NCBI RefSeq assembly: GCF_049243985.1
Contig: NC_135372.1
Location: 63,160,318 to 63,224,317 of the forward strand
Length of the DNA stretch: 64,000 nucleotides
Origin: Paroedura picta
Lineage: Eukaryota > Chordata > Lepidosauria > Squamata > Gekkonidae
Direction: 5' to 3'
Shown piece after piece: positions 1 through 11,486 of this stretch. The translations under genes and the position numbers were made by a program. The notes below the pieces were generated by a model. That model ran no database searches, was not told the DNA's origin, and saw nothing but the letters and a program-made list of their open reading frames with translations. The first letter of the stretch is position 1. Each line of letters begins with the position of its first letter.

Positions 1-504
1 TTAGTTTGTCACCAGCCTCTGATTTTGTAGGGTAACCAGGCAACACCTACTAACTTCTGTTGAAATAATTTCTGAAATGAGATTCTTCACATTTCTTGCC
101 AATGGAGTAATTACCACAGTTCAAAAAGCACTAGGTACAACCTCAGCAGTATGGCTTAAGTTATCTGCTGCTTCACTGTATGTCAGTGAGACCAAGAGAA
201 ATTGTTTTCATTTTTTTGAAGGCAACACACCTCCTTTCGTAAGTTTTGTGTTTCCTGGATGAAGTATCTTAGTTAACTGAGGAAACTGTTCATTCTTATT
301 CTAAGAGTATATGGGAAACCGATTAAAGTGCATGTATATTCTGACATCACAGCAGACTTTGTTCATATATCTTTAGTTGAAAAAAACTCAAGTTGGGAGA
401 CTAGGACCTGACTTTACCCAGAAAGCTTTAGCCATTTGGCATGCAAATTATGATCAAATGTTAATATTTCCTCAGATGGTGTTAATTAGTTGTCATTGAC
501 TTAG
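1..504. other. MCOLN3: MCOLN3 intron 3, 3' part
   Basis: AT-rich intron sequence ending in the acceptor TTGACTTAG before Y-L-Q-L at 505. No repeat or RNA gene recognised. Confidence 0.7.
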
Positions 505-3500
505 TATTTGCAGCTGCGCTCCATATCTGTTGGAAATCATGCCTATGAGAAGAAAGGAGCAGAAGAGACAGCCATGGCAATATGCCAGTACTTCTACAAA
601 CAAGGCACCATTTGCCCTGGAAATGATACTTTTGATATTGATCCACAAATTGAAACTGGTGAGGTTTCTAACTTCTCATGTGAGTGTTGAAAAGAATAAA
701 AAGTTTCCTAGGATATGAAAGAAACCCTACATTTTCTATAGCACAAGTTATTCTCATGCATGCTCAGAGTCGTTTTAATGAGAAGGAAATCTTTCTTACA
801 TGCAGTAAGAAATCTTCAGGATTCCTCCTCCTCCTCACTGCATAACCGTTTTGACTGTTAGGCCATGTGGGACTTGTGAGCCTGGAAATAAACTTGAGAT
901 GGCTGCAGGGGAGAGGGTAACACCAGGAAGATCATCAGTCTTTTCCTGATCGGCCTAAGCTCTTTGTGGTAGATTCAGCCATTGACTTACATACATATCT
1001 TTATTACGGTCAGAGACCAGCAAAATCAAAACAGTTCACAGTTACACAAATAATATGGCTAAAACATGGTTTTACTCATAAAATAGCATTATGCTAAACA
1101 GACTATGAGTCTGCTAAAATATAAATTAAAACTAAATGGAAATATAGGTAATTGTTGTAATTGCTCTCAGGGTCATTGACTTGAAAACATAAATAAAGTG
1201 TTTGACAGAAATGAATCGACATGTGAGTTTTTTTCAGCAGTGCAATCAATTTGGGGAGCCAAGAAGCTTGAAAGATCCCATCAAGAAGTGATGTTATGTT
1301 TAGAATGTATACACAGTAAAACTTATATGAAATCTAAAAATTACAGCTGCCTTTCTTTACAAAGGAAATGAGTGAAAAATTGTAGAACATACTGTGATTA
1401 CATTAAGGCTTAGACACTACAGGGCCAGATTTGGTCCAAGAGATTGCCAGAACCGTTCACTGTAATTCTCCCCCTCCTTTACTGAGTGGAGCACTTTACA
1501 TCCTGAGCAGACTATAAATGCTGAAAAAATCGTCGATGGACAGTGCAAGACCCTGCATGGCTCCAAATTGCTTCTGAGCAGGCATCCTGTGTTAATGAGT
1601 GGCTGCTCATGCACACAGTTTAGAGCAGGCTTTCTCAACCAGAGTTTCATGAAAAACTGGGGTTTCTTGATGGCCTGGAGGGTTTCCTGAATGAGTTTGT
1701 TCTTCTTTTGTGAGTGCAGCTTGGTGGTGGGAGGGGCCTTTGGACTCTGGTTGGTGGTAGATTCCTTTCCCTCGACTGAAAGTCTGGTGGAAGAACTCCA
1801 TTTTGCAGGCCATGCAGAATTGTTTTAGGTCTGTCAGGCTCCTAATGTCATTTGGGAGCTCATTCCACTAGGTGGAGCCTGGACCAGGAAAGCCCTGTCT
1901 CTGGTCAAGGTCAAGAGAACCTCTTTGAGGCCAGGGATCACCAGCTTGTTGATGTTAGCAGAGTAGTACTCTCTGGGGAGCATAGGTAGTGAGGTGGTTT
2001 CTCAGGTACTCAAGGCCCAGATCATGTATGGCCTTGAAGGTGATTACCAGAACGTTAAGCTTGATCCAGTAGTCAACTGGTAGCCAGTGCAGCTGTTGGA
2101 GCATGGGCCCGGTGTGGGCCCTCCAAGGTGTTCCTGTAAGAACCCTGGCTGCTGCATTCTGCACCAACTGGAGTTTCCAGATCAGGGATAAGGGTAGGCC
2201 CTAGTAGAGCAAGTTGCAGAAAACCTGCCTAGAGATGCCCATAGCTTAGATCACTGTGGTTAGGTGTTCTGGGGCCAGTAGCTTGGGATAGATGGAAGAA
2301 TGCTAGCTGGGCTACGTTCGTGATCTGTTCCTCCATGGCGAGAGAGGTGTCAAAAATCATGCAGCTAGTAGCTAATGATGGGCCTGGAGGGAGGTGGGAA
2401 GGGAAGGGGCCCTGGGTGGGCATGTACACACCTATGCATGATTGTGCCACTTCTGGCATTTCTCAAATCCTGAAGAATGTTTCAAGGGTTTCTCAGTGGT
2501 CAGACAGCCAAGGAAGGCTGTCTTAGAGGGAACACTGATTGCCTTCTAGCTAAAGCTAACTTTGCCTTGTAAGATGCCAGGTGGCTCCACATGCAGTCCG
2601 TGACTCTGTTCTTCTTGCAGATTGTTTTTATGTGGAGCCAATGCAGCCACTGGAAAATGGGACACTGAGGAGGAGCACTTTCAACTTCACTCTTGACTTC
2701 CATAGGTGAGGTAGAGCACCAACGGCTTGTCGTTCGTGTGCCTGGTTGCTAATGCTAGAAATAAAATGCCAAACTGTCTTCTAGACTTGTGACTGTGCAG
2801 CTCACGTTCAAACTGAAGGCCATCAATCTTCAGACGGTTCGTCACCACGAACTTCCAGATTGCTATGATTTTACCCTGACAGTAAGTAGAAGCTTGGCTG
2901 AGCAATTCCCATACCGTAGAGATCCAGTTGTTCTGAAGGGTCACTCTGTGAAGGAGATGGGAATGATGAGCCAGAATTACATTAGCACATCTTCTGTGAA
3001 TCCCAGGGTTGATCCTCCTTTCCACACACAACTTGTACCTGTGTAGGAGAAGGTGATAAACAGTACTCTTATCAGGCTACACTAGATGCAAGCATTAACA
3101 GTTGGTTATACTGAACTTCTATCATTATGTCAAACAAACCTGTTTATCATCTTTGGAGACTCAGTTCTGTAAGATAAATTAGAATTCTGCCACCAACACA
3201 AGGCCTTCTCTACTGTTGTACTCTCTCCCCTCACCATCTCTCCAAAATTCTTCAGCCGGAGCCAACCCTACTAAATTTTTAGAATCTCCTTTAGACTTTA
3301 TTTACCCAAGTTTTTATTAGGGAGGGAGGCTAGTTTTTAAATCCCTCTTAAACACTCTGCAACTAAGTATTGTTGATGCTGTTTTTATATTGTCTACTTT
3401 TTCTTTTTTTGTGTTTATTGCTGTCTTAAATCTATTTGCAAGAGTTTTTAGAAATGTTCTTGGTTTTACTGCTGGTGTAACAAATGACTTATTAAGACTG

Positions 3501-6500
3501 CTTTCTCAGCCAGAGTTTCTGGACAGGGTTTCCTGAATGGGTGGGAGTTGTTTAAAATACATATTGTGTTAAAAATTTATCAGGTGATATGACCATACAT
3601 GTCAGCCTGCCCCCCCCCCCCCCATGGCTAATGAACCATATTCTGCATGATTGCACCACATTGGTGGTTTCTTGAAAACCAAAGAATGTTTCAGGCGTTT
3701 CTCATCGGCAAAAATATTGATAAAGGCTGCTGTAAGACTGCCCGGTTTCTGTAGCCTAAATCCACTTTTCACACAGATTGTATTTCTTCTGAGATTCCTT
3801 TCTTTAGTAAATATTGTTTGGAGAGGTAGGGGTAAGGTTAGTAAACAGAAGTATGAACACAGTAACAGTGGCCATGGGCAAGGAGAACTCAAATTTACTT
3901 GGCAGTGTTTCACTTTTAAGATTGGAAAGCATTGGACCCGTGTTTCTCAGGTTTATACTTTCAGCCAGGAGGGTTACAGACTTATTTTTAAAACAAACCC
4001 CCCTGATATTGTTAAGGAGTTGCTCATTATTTACATTGAAAAGGATTACATATCAGGAATAGTATGAAACATGCATGAACATCTGTGAGCTTCACACTTT
4101 GAATAAAACTTTGGAAACAAATAATACTTTAGCGGGGGGGGGGGAGATTAAGAAGTCTTTTAATAATCCACATTTAGTTATGTCAATATAATGTTTGCAT
4201 TTCTGTATAAACATAACTATCCTGTCTTTTGTCCCCTACCACACAGATAGTGTTTGATAACAAAGCACATAGTGGAAGAATTAAAATAAGCCTCGACAAT
4301 GACATTGCAATCAAGGAATGTAAAGAATGGCATGTTTCTGGATCAAGTAAGTGCCAATTTCACATGTATTTGGCGTTGCTCCATAACTAATCTTTTCAAT
4401 AAAAAAGCAAAAAATAGAAATTAGTCCATTCTTTTCACAGGCCACTATCATGCTGATAATTCAGCCACTATCATGCTGATAACTCTTGGTATGACTGGAT
4501 TGGATGGTGGAGTCTGATTTATACTTCAGGCTACAATGTCTTTAGACTGGCTGGCTGGATGTCAGTTTCAGGAAGCAGACCTTCTGTCTTGGGCTTGCTT
4601 CACCTATTGGTTGTCAGCAGTATGCAACAAATATTTTATGAATGCGTGCGCAAATGTAATATATGAGATCTGCATTTTTAACAGGTTTATGTTATACGTG
4701 TGCACTTATCCAGGGCTCTGGGGATTAGCGACTACTTTCTACTTGTTGGCCAGTCCAGAGATATCACCCAATGGTTTATGGAATTGTGCTAAAGTGGAAT
4801 TGCCACATAGCCAGCCCTTCCGTTGGCACTTGAGATTTGTGACTTTAGAAAGAAGATGCTAGAACAAGCCTTGCCCTGGGAATGGGAACAGAGCATCTAT
4901 GGAGTGAGAGTATTAAATTCTTGAAAGGTTAAATGGTATATTTTAATGGAACTGGAGTAACACAGCAAAGCTGCTTTATTTGTACACTAGATGGAGTGCT
5001 CTGCTGATCTGTGTAAACTGTTGATGTTTATATATAAGTACACCAAGTCTGTTAGAATACACAAGAATGCTTATTAATTTCAAATGGTACTGGATTCAGA
5101 GGCTTTATGCCAGGGGTAGTCAAACTGTGGCCCTCCAGATGTCCATGGACTACAATTCCCGTGGGAGAGGTAGTCAAACTGTGGCCCTCCATATGTCAGT
5201 GGACTACAATTCCCATGAGCCCGTGCCAGCACTGGCAGGGGCTCATGGGAATTGTAGTCCATGGACATCTGGAGGGCCACAGTTTGACTACCCCTGCTTT
5301 ATGCTGTATAGTTTTTCCTTACGATAGCAGGGCTGTAACAATAGGCATTCATGTTTTTCTACATGATATTCTTCCTGGAGATATTCCTATGGTAGGCTAA
5401 GAGGAGATCACTGCTCCTCTGCCATGAGGGTTGCCTGGTACATCAGACTGCTTGGTCTCACACAGGTGTGGTAATGAGCGGTGAATCATATGTCTGATTT
5501 TTCCCCCCTTAGTACAGAAGAATACTCACTACATGATGATCTTTGATGCTTTTGTCATATTGACATGTTCAGCATCACTGGTTCTTTGCACACGATCTGT
5601 GATTAAAGGAATTCGTCTACAAAGGGTAAGTTAAGCTTGATGCAGATTCCTAATACAGTGTCTCACCAGCTCCTCAGTCACAATTTCTTCTTTCTCTCAC
5701 CCTCACTCTTTAGGAATTTGTCGCCTTTTCCCTGCATCATTATAATAAAGAAGTATCTTTTAGCGATCAGATGGAATTTGTCAATGGATGGTATATTATG
5801 ATTATTATTAGTGATGTTCTAACTATAATTGGTTCTACGCTGAAGATGGAAATACAGGCAAAGGTGAGATGCTTGCATTAACACAATTTTCAAAGCCTTC
5901 TTAGAACCTAGAGTTCTAGTTTACATATTTAAAATAGCATGCATGTATATGCTGAGCCCTGAACCAGCTAATACTGAGGTAATTGTTGGCAGACTAATTA
6001 ACACAACAGTATACAACCTGATTAAAGAGGCAATAAAGATTTATATAGGAACTAATATAGATAGGAAAGAGAAGAGACAAAATTGATTCCTAACCACATT
6101 TCTAGCTGAGAAAGGGGGAGAGACTGTGGCATTTCCAAGCAGAAGGGATAAACTGCCCTAAGAGTAGTAATCTGGAAACAGACAAGAAATTATAATTAAC
6201 AGAAAAGAGAAGGTGCTATCTAATTGTCTTCTTTTCCAGCAATGTCTAGCATACATATTCAGCCAGGGTTAAAATCCATCAGGTACCAGTTCCACCGGTG
6301 TAGCTTCAGAATTCATAGGTTCTCCATTTCTCATGACCACTTGTGTCATGGGGATGCCCCTTAGTGGAAGGAGAATCCTACCTGTCTGCTAATAGAGCAA
6401 ATGTGTTGTCTGTTGCCTAGTAAGAGTGTCTAGGTAAAGGTAAATGTATCCCCTGTGCAAGCACTGAGTCATGTCTGACCCTTGGGTGACGCCCTCTAGT

Positions 6501-9500
6501 GTTTTCTTGGCAGACTCAATACGGGGTGGTTTGCCAGTGCCTTCCCCAGTCATTACCATTTCCCCCCCAAGCAAGCTGGGTACTCATTTTACCGACCTCG
6601 GAAGGATGGAAGGCTGAGTCAACCTTGAGCCGGCTGCTGGGCCATGGAAGCCACACTGAATTTTGCTACAATTACACAGTTGGGTCTGGGATCTAGCAAA
6701 GGCCAACAGACTTTCCATTTCTCTCTCTCTCTTTTTTGTATTTCTGTGAAACAGAGTCTAACCAGCTATGATGTCTGCAGTATCCTGTTGGGCAGCTCTA
6801 CCATGCTTGTGTGGCTTGGAGTGATTCGTTACCTAGGCTTCTTTCAGAAGTATAATGTGAGGATCTTGTATTTCCATAGAGTTGATGCCTGTTTTATTTT
6901 CTGTTGCTGCCTAGCTGTGCTGAATGTTTGGATGAAGTCTAACAGATTTTTTTTGGGGGGGTGGGTTATTTTTTTTGCAGCTGCTGATTTTGACCTTACG
7001 TGCAGCACTGCCCAATGTCATTCGATTCTGTTGTTGTGCTGCAATGATTTATTTGGGCTATTGTTTCTGTGGCTGGATTGTGCTGGGTCCATATCATGTT
7101 AAGGTACTGTATGGTTTTAATTTTTACAGACTTGCATAGAAATTATCTGAACTCCTTTTGGAGGTGTAATTGTAACAATTTGTCATTTAAAAATTCTTGA
7201 AGAAAGGATCTATGGAAATAAGCATGCTGCTAACCCATCCATAGGGGCTTATACTATTGATTTTTGTGCTGTCCATGTGGACAGTACCAGAGAGAAAGAC
7301 CTCTGAACAACCTTGTGGAAATAATTACTACTAAACATGTAGTCCTGAAAATATGGTATTGGATACAGATTTCAGAATCTATCAAACTTTTCATTTACAA
7401 GTGGAAAAAATAAGTGTCTGCCCTATATGACTGTAAGATTTGTTCCATGTTAGTATGGGGGATCATACTGTGTGTAGTTGATCTCAGTGTTCTAGTGGTG
7501 GTTTGAAACACCAACTAGGTCCTCCTACAGCTAACAAAACTAGAATAAATTATGCATAGGAAACTTTTTAAAAATATATGCAGAACGGGTATTTGCTAGT
7601 TTGTATCACACATATAGATTATGGAGCTGGCATAATGAATAAATACTCAAACCAGGGTAACAGACTGCCTCAAGACTATACTATCTCTTAGCCCAACCAA
7701 AGGGTTATTGGAAGAATAAAGGAAGGAGGAGACATTGGTTAATGCAGACATGTTGCCCTGAACTGCAAGGGGAAAATAATATTAGAACAAAATAAGTATT
7801 ATTATTATTAGAATAATACAATAATTTTTAGAATAAAGTAATACCAGAAACATAATTTTTTTAAAACTCCAAGTTCTCATAGGCCTGACTTCAATTGTTT
7901 GTGGGATAGGGAGAGCTGGCACCCTAAGCTGGGATAATCAAAGGACCAACTTTATTTTCATTGTTCTAGAGCAGCCTTTCTCAACTTTTTTACCCTTGAG
8001 AAACCCTTGAAACATTACGCCCACCTTTGTGCTAGAAGAATTTCTGAATGGCACCTGAGCTTCTCTGGGCAGCCAGACACTATCCTTTGGCTACTGCCAT
8101 CTCTAGATGTGCCTAAACCCTTTGACCTGTGGGAAAAAACAGATGTAAAATAGGCACTAAGCCTTTCTGCTTTCTCTGCATCTTCCGTTAGAGTTTGTCC
8201 ATCCGCACCCAACAGTGGGCCTATTGCTTCCTTTACGTTTGCTCCTCACATAACTGAAAAAATCTGGTTGGGAAGCATAGCTGTGTTACACATCCACCTG
8301 GGGCCCCTCCCCTCCCCTCCCCCTCCAGGCCATTTTAGGGGAGGGCAGATCAACATGACGGTGTATGGTCAAATCACCCAATAATTGTTCAACAAATTTA
8401 AAGTATATATATATAATTAACTCCCACCCATTCTGAGAACCCTTCCAGGGCTGTCAAGTAACACAAAATCCTGGTTGAGAAAGCATGCTCTAGAGGGATC
8501 TGCAGCCAAAACCCTATCCAGAGAATGCAGAAAGGTCTCCTCTGTTTTGTGCATCCCTGATCTTACTGGGGAGGCCACCCTGGCTTCCAGCCCTGACCTA
8601 TCACATGAGTATGGCTCATGTTCTTCCTTGCCAAGCCTTCTGTAGTGCTTGAGGGAAGTGTGTCACATCCAATCCCCTAGCCATGAGGTCTGTGGGTCAC
8701 TGCAGTAATTTCCCCTGTACTGTTCCCACTATGGGGTGGTGTGTGTGTGTGTGTGTGTGGGGGGGGGGAATCAGCTTACTGCTTGGTCTGTTGCTGTGGC
8801 CAAAGAAGGCAAGCCAGTCTGAAGCAGGTCCATATATGCCCCTTCCTTGGGCTGCTCACACATCCTGCATTAGGCCCCTGTTGTGAGTGTAGACTGGCTT
8901 TCACTTCCTGCCAGCCAGCAGCTTTCTGTCCAAATGGCCTAGTACCAAAGAGAGTAAAACTTCCTAAGGAAATGTTCAGTTTGTGTGTCTCACTAACTTT
9001 GTGGCTGTATTCAAACATCATGAACTTTTTGTGTGTTCACCTATTTTTTTTCTAGTTCCGTTCCTTGAATATGGTTTCTGAATGTCTCTTTTCTTTAATA
9101 AATGGAGATGACATGTTTGCTACATTTGAAAAGATGCAGCAGAAAAGCTATCTGGTTTGGTTATTCAGTCGGATCTACCTCTACTCATTCATCAGTTTGT
9201 TTATCTATATGGTGCTGAGTCTCTTCATTGCTCTTATTACAGACACATATGAAACTGTTAAGGTATGTGTGAGGGTTTAGAATCATAGAATCATAGAGTT
9301 GGAAGGGGCCATACAGGCCATCGAGTCCAACCCCCTGTTCAACACAGGATCAGCTCTAAGCACCCTAAAGCATCCTAAAGTTTAAAAAAAGCTTTATCTG
9401 ATTCTGATACAAGAATCCTTGTGTATTTTCTCCTGATAGTTTTGGCCACTGTTACATGAAGTTAAATCTAAAAATGCTTGTTTGTATTTCTCATTTCTTG

Positions 9501-11486
9501 GGTTTGATATGCCAGTAAGTTACGTCAAAGAAATAATGTTCTAGGTCAATAAATTAAAATGAGTACCTTTTCAGTATTCTCCCACTATATGGGTATTGCT
9601 TATTTGTGAACAAATTCTATGTGGTTTGGAATAGATGAGCAGATCTTGCACATGAGCAGGTCTGCACTGAATTGCTTTAAGTGGAAAGCACAACTTGGTC
9701 TTGGATGGACACCTGACTTATACAGGTGATTTCCTGATCCAGTTAATGATATGTTCATGGAATCCTGTTTCCATATGCAAGTCCTTTATTAGACTGGTGT
9801 ACCGGGTTCTGCGTGAAGCTAGTTCTGGGGATGGCAGCTGCTCTTTTGCTTGAGCTAGAAGTCTTGTTCAGAAAAGCTGCAGAACACATGGGGGCTTAGA
9901 AAAGACATCAAGACCAATGACCAATCAAGACCAATGACTCTTAAATGTATGGCATTTAAAAACCTGTGTTGAGAAAGCTGGCTCAGAAAGTGCACATCTG
10001 ACAACAGGCATACTTGAGACCCCGTTTTCCCCCCCACATCTGGGGGGGGGAGTAGAACCACACAGAACCTCTCTTCCTTTTGCTGAGGGATTGACCTGCT
10101 CTCCACAGTAACTTGAGGGTGGCATGCATGAAGTTTCTAATCTAATTTGGAGAGGAAGCTGCAATCATTTATAAAACATGTACTGATTATCCACTCCAGC
10201 CCTTTTCCTTCACTCGTTTTGCCACTTGGTATCCTTGCATGCAGTGATTTTGTACCAGGGGGAAGTGATTCTGATCAGCAGCTGTTGGAACTGAAATACT
10301 ATCTATTGCAGTAGTTTTCAGTCTGAGTGTGTTGAAGCTAATAATTGTGCCATTTTTCAGCATTACCAACAAGAAGGTTTTCCAGAGACAGAACTCCGAG
10401 CATTTATAGCACAGTGCAAAGACCTACCAAACTCAGGAAGGTACCGATTAGAAGAAGAGAGTCCGATAACACTCTTCTGTTGTTGTAAAAGGTTAGTGAA
10501 CAAGGAAGGTTCACTGAAAGCTTGGTTCATTTCAGGAAATATTGCTTGTGCAGTATCCCATCTTGATTTTTGCACTCTATCTTTCAGTGCACTGGCAATG
10601 CCTTCTCACCCACTTTTCTCTTGTGCTGTATTGGGCTTTAAATGTATTGGGCTCTGAATGTTTGTCAGCATCTTTTATTCTGTCTACTTGCCTGTCTTCA
10701 CCAAGGAGACCCATCTGCTGCTGTGTTCTTCCTTTGAACACACCTATTTGCACAGTTTCAGTCTCCCCCTCCCAGGTTGCAGATCTTGCACATTCCAGCA
10801 ATGTTAAGTGACTACAGAGATAGATTAAATAGTATACAGTGCAACAGGTCTTCTGAAATGTCCTCTGTAAAAGGCATATGGAAAAACAATTAGTGAAAAT
10901 GTGTAGCCTACAAAAGTAAAACATTACTGCTTGTTAACAATAATGGATAGTTTGTACTCCTAATTAGTGTTTTGGGCTCCTACAACTTATAAAACAATGG
11001 ACAGAAGCAATACTAATGTAAACCTTTTATACAAAACCTGTTGGTTCCTGCTTTTTTATGTTGCACTAAGTAGAAATTTACATTAATTATATATAGACAT
11101 TCACCTAGTTGTACTGGTGAGGCTAAAATCACCCTGTAGATTCTGAAGATGATGTTTAAAGTAGCAGAAAGATGATTCCTACATGTTTCCAGAATACAGT
11201 AGAAGGACTAATCAGGCATGTGGTATGGGACCCAAAAGAACAACCAAACTTTGATAATCGCAACAGAAATAAATTCACACTATAATGTAATAATGTGTCT
11301 TTTATACATATAGCAATAGATTGTTAGAAGTCTAGATGAGAACTCCTGTTTATTAGAACATTGTATATAGAATGTATTCAGTTCATCAAAATGTTTTGTT
11401 TTGAGTGTATAAATGCAAATAGTATTTTTCAAATCCATAATCTTCTTTGAATATAGTATTCTTTTGTTTCCATTTTTAGGTCTTAA
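505..11486 (+). CDS. MCOLN3: MCOLN3 (TRPML3, mucolipin-3), exons 4 to end; 5' part outside window
   Basis: TRPML3 is a Ca2+-permeable, inwardly rectifying TRP channel of endosomes, autophagosomes and lysosomes, opened by PI(3,5)P2 and inhibited by luminal acid. Coding exons seen: 505-658, 2621-2705, 2785-2881, 4247-4346, 5513-5625, 5714-5863, 6755-6856, 6981-7103, 9056-9262, 10361-10491 and probably 11480-11486. All have GT-AG borders, and phases join without a break to give about 422 residues; human TRPML3 has 421 from the same point. The first three exons encode the luminal mucolipin domain ([28 protein letters not shown]), with N-glycan sequons NDT, NGT and NFT. Exon 5513 carries TM2, 5714 TM3, 6755 TM4, 6981 TM5 ([18 protein letters not shown]), and 9056 the pore with filter NGDDM at 9101-9115 plus TM6 ([10 protein letters not shown]). 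The C-tail ends in a Cys cluster (FCCCK). No frame break is seen. The identity is firm; only the last codons are inferred. Confidence 0.97.
1626..2520. mobile_element. hAT element (CTTTCTCAACC-type ends) with an L2-like LINE fragment inside
   Basis: The left end CAGGCTTTCTCAACC and right end GGAAGGCTG are flanked by GTTTAGAG (1618-1625) and TCTTAGAG (2521-2528), an imperfect 8-bp hAT target duplication. Between about 1775 and 2380 lies a LINE fragment on the minus strand. Its translation contains [13 protein letters not shown] and [13 protein letters not shown], typical of the C-terminal end of L2-like reverse transcriptase proteins. It lies in MCOLN3 intron 4. Confidence 0.6.
1775..2380 (-). 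mobile_element. L2-like LINE, 3' part of ORF2, decayed
   Basis: On the minus strand the reading runs from [16 protein letters not shown] to [11 protein letters not shown] and [16 protein letters not shown], the order found in L2-like ORF2 ends. Stops and frame changes show it is dead. It appears to have landed inside the older hAT element. Confidence 0.65.
3500..3731. mobile_element. hAT element, third copy of the CTTTCTCAACC-type family
   Basis: It begins GCTTTCTCAGCC and ends ATAAAGGCTGC. It is flanked by TTAAGACT (3492-3499) and GTAAGACT (3732-3739), an 8-bp duplication with one or two changes. The inside shares ATTCTGCATGATTGCACCAC with the other two copies. A poly-C run lies at 3610-3623. 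Located in MCOLN3 intron 6. Confidence 0.5.
5111..5296. mobile_element. Palindromic hAT MITE (CAGGGGTAGTCAA family), extended copy
   Basis: The terminal inverted repeats CAGGGGTAGTCAAACTG and its complement are flanked by a perfect 8-bp duplication CTTTATGC (5103-5110 and 5297-5304). At 186 bp it is 50 bp longer than sister copies because the left arm is present nearly twice in tandem. Located in MCOLN3 intron 7. Confidence 0.85.
6433..6642 (-). mobile_element. Sauria-type tRNA-derived SINE, 5' truncated
   Basis: The minus-strand copy begins on the + strand with its tail (AGGTAAAGGTAA) followed by TATCCCCTGTGCAAGCAC. It stops at GCCGGCTGCTGG, so the tRNA-like head is missing. It ends about 110 bp before the MCOLN3 exon at 6755. 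Confidence 0.8.
7972..8487. mobile_element. hAT element carrying a CR1 fragment
   Basis: The ends CAGCCTTTCTCAAC and GGTTGAGAAAGCATG are flanked by TTCTAGAG (7964-7971) and CTCTAGAG (8488-8495). From about 8030 to 8255 it contains minus-strand CR1-like coding sequence ([20 protein letters not shown]). Located in MCOLN3 intron 11. Confidence 0.6.
8030..8255 (-). mobile_element. CR1-like LINE fragment upstream of the RT domain
   Basis: The translated minus strand reads [20 protein letters not shown] then FTSVF, the linker between endonuclease and reverse transcriptase in CR1 ORF2. Short, dead, nested in the hAT element. Confidence 0.55.
8738..8768. repeat. (GT)n microsatellite followed by a G run
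   Basis: About ten GT units followed by ten G in MCOLN3 intron 11. Confidence 0.9.
9056..9262 (+). CDS. MCOLN3: MCOLN3 pore and TM6 exon
   Basis: This 207-bp exon of 69 codons starts after TTTTTTTCTAG and ends before GTATGT. It encodes the pore helix, the selectivity filter NGDDMF shared by all mucolipins, and TM6 ending [13 protein letters not shown]. Its length and both phases equal those of the matching MCOLN2 exon at 36376-36582. Confidence 0.97.
9281..9381 (-). mobile_element. CR1 LINE 3' end
   Basis: Read on the + strand it starts AATCATAGAATCATAGAGTT and continues GGCCATCGAGTCCAACCCCC, the reverse of the CR1 3' UTR with its ATTCTATG terminal repeats. It begins 18 bp after the MCOLN3 exon ending at 9262. 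Confidence 0.85.

Noticed and set aside
3651-4067. 138-codon + ORF in MCOLN3 intron 6
   Set aside because: It starts inside a hAT element and has no family resemblance or splice support.
5111-5296. CRISPR-like repeats
   Set aside because: The repeats are inverted arms of hAT MITEs in a vertebrate intron, without regular spacers.
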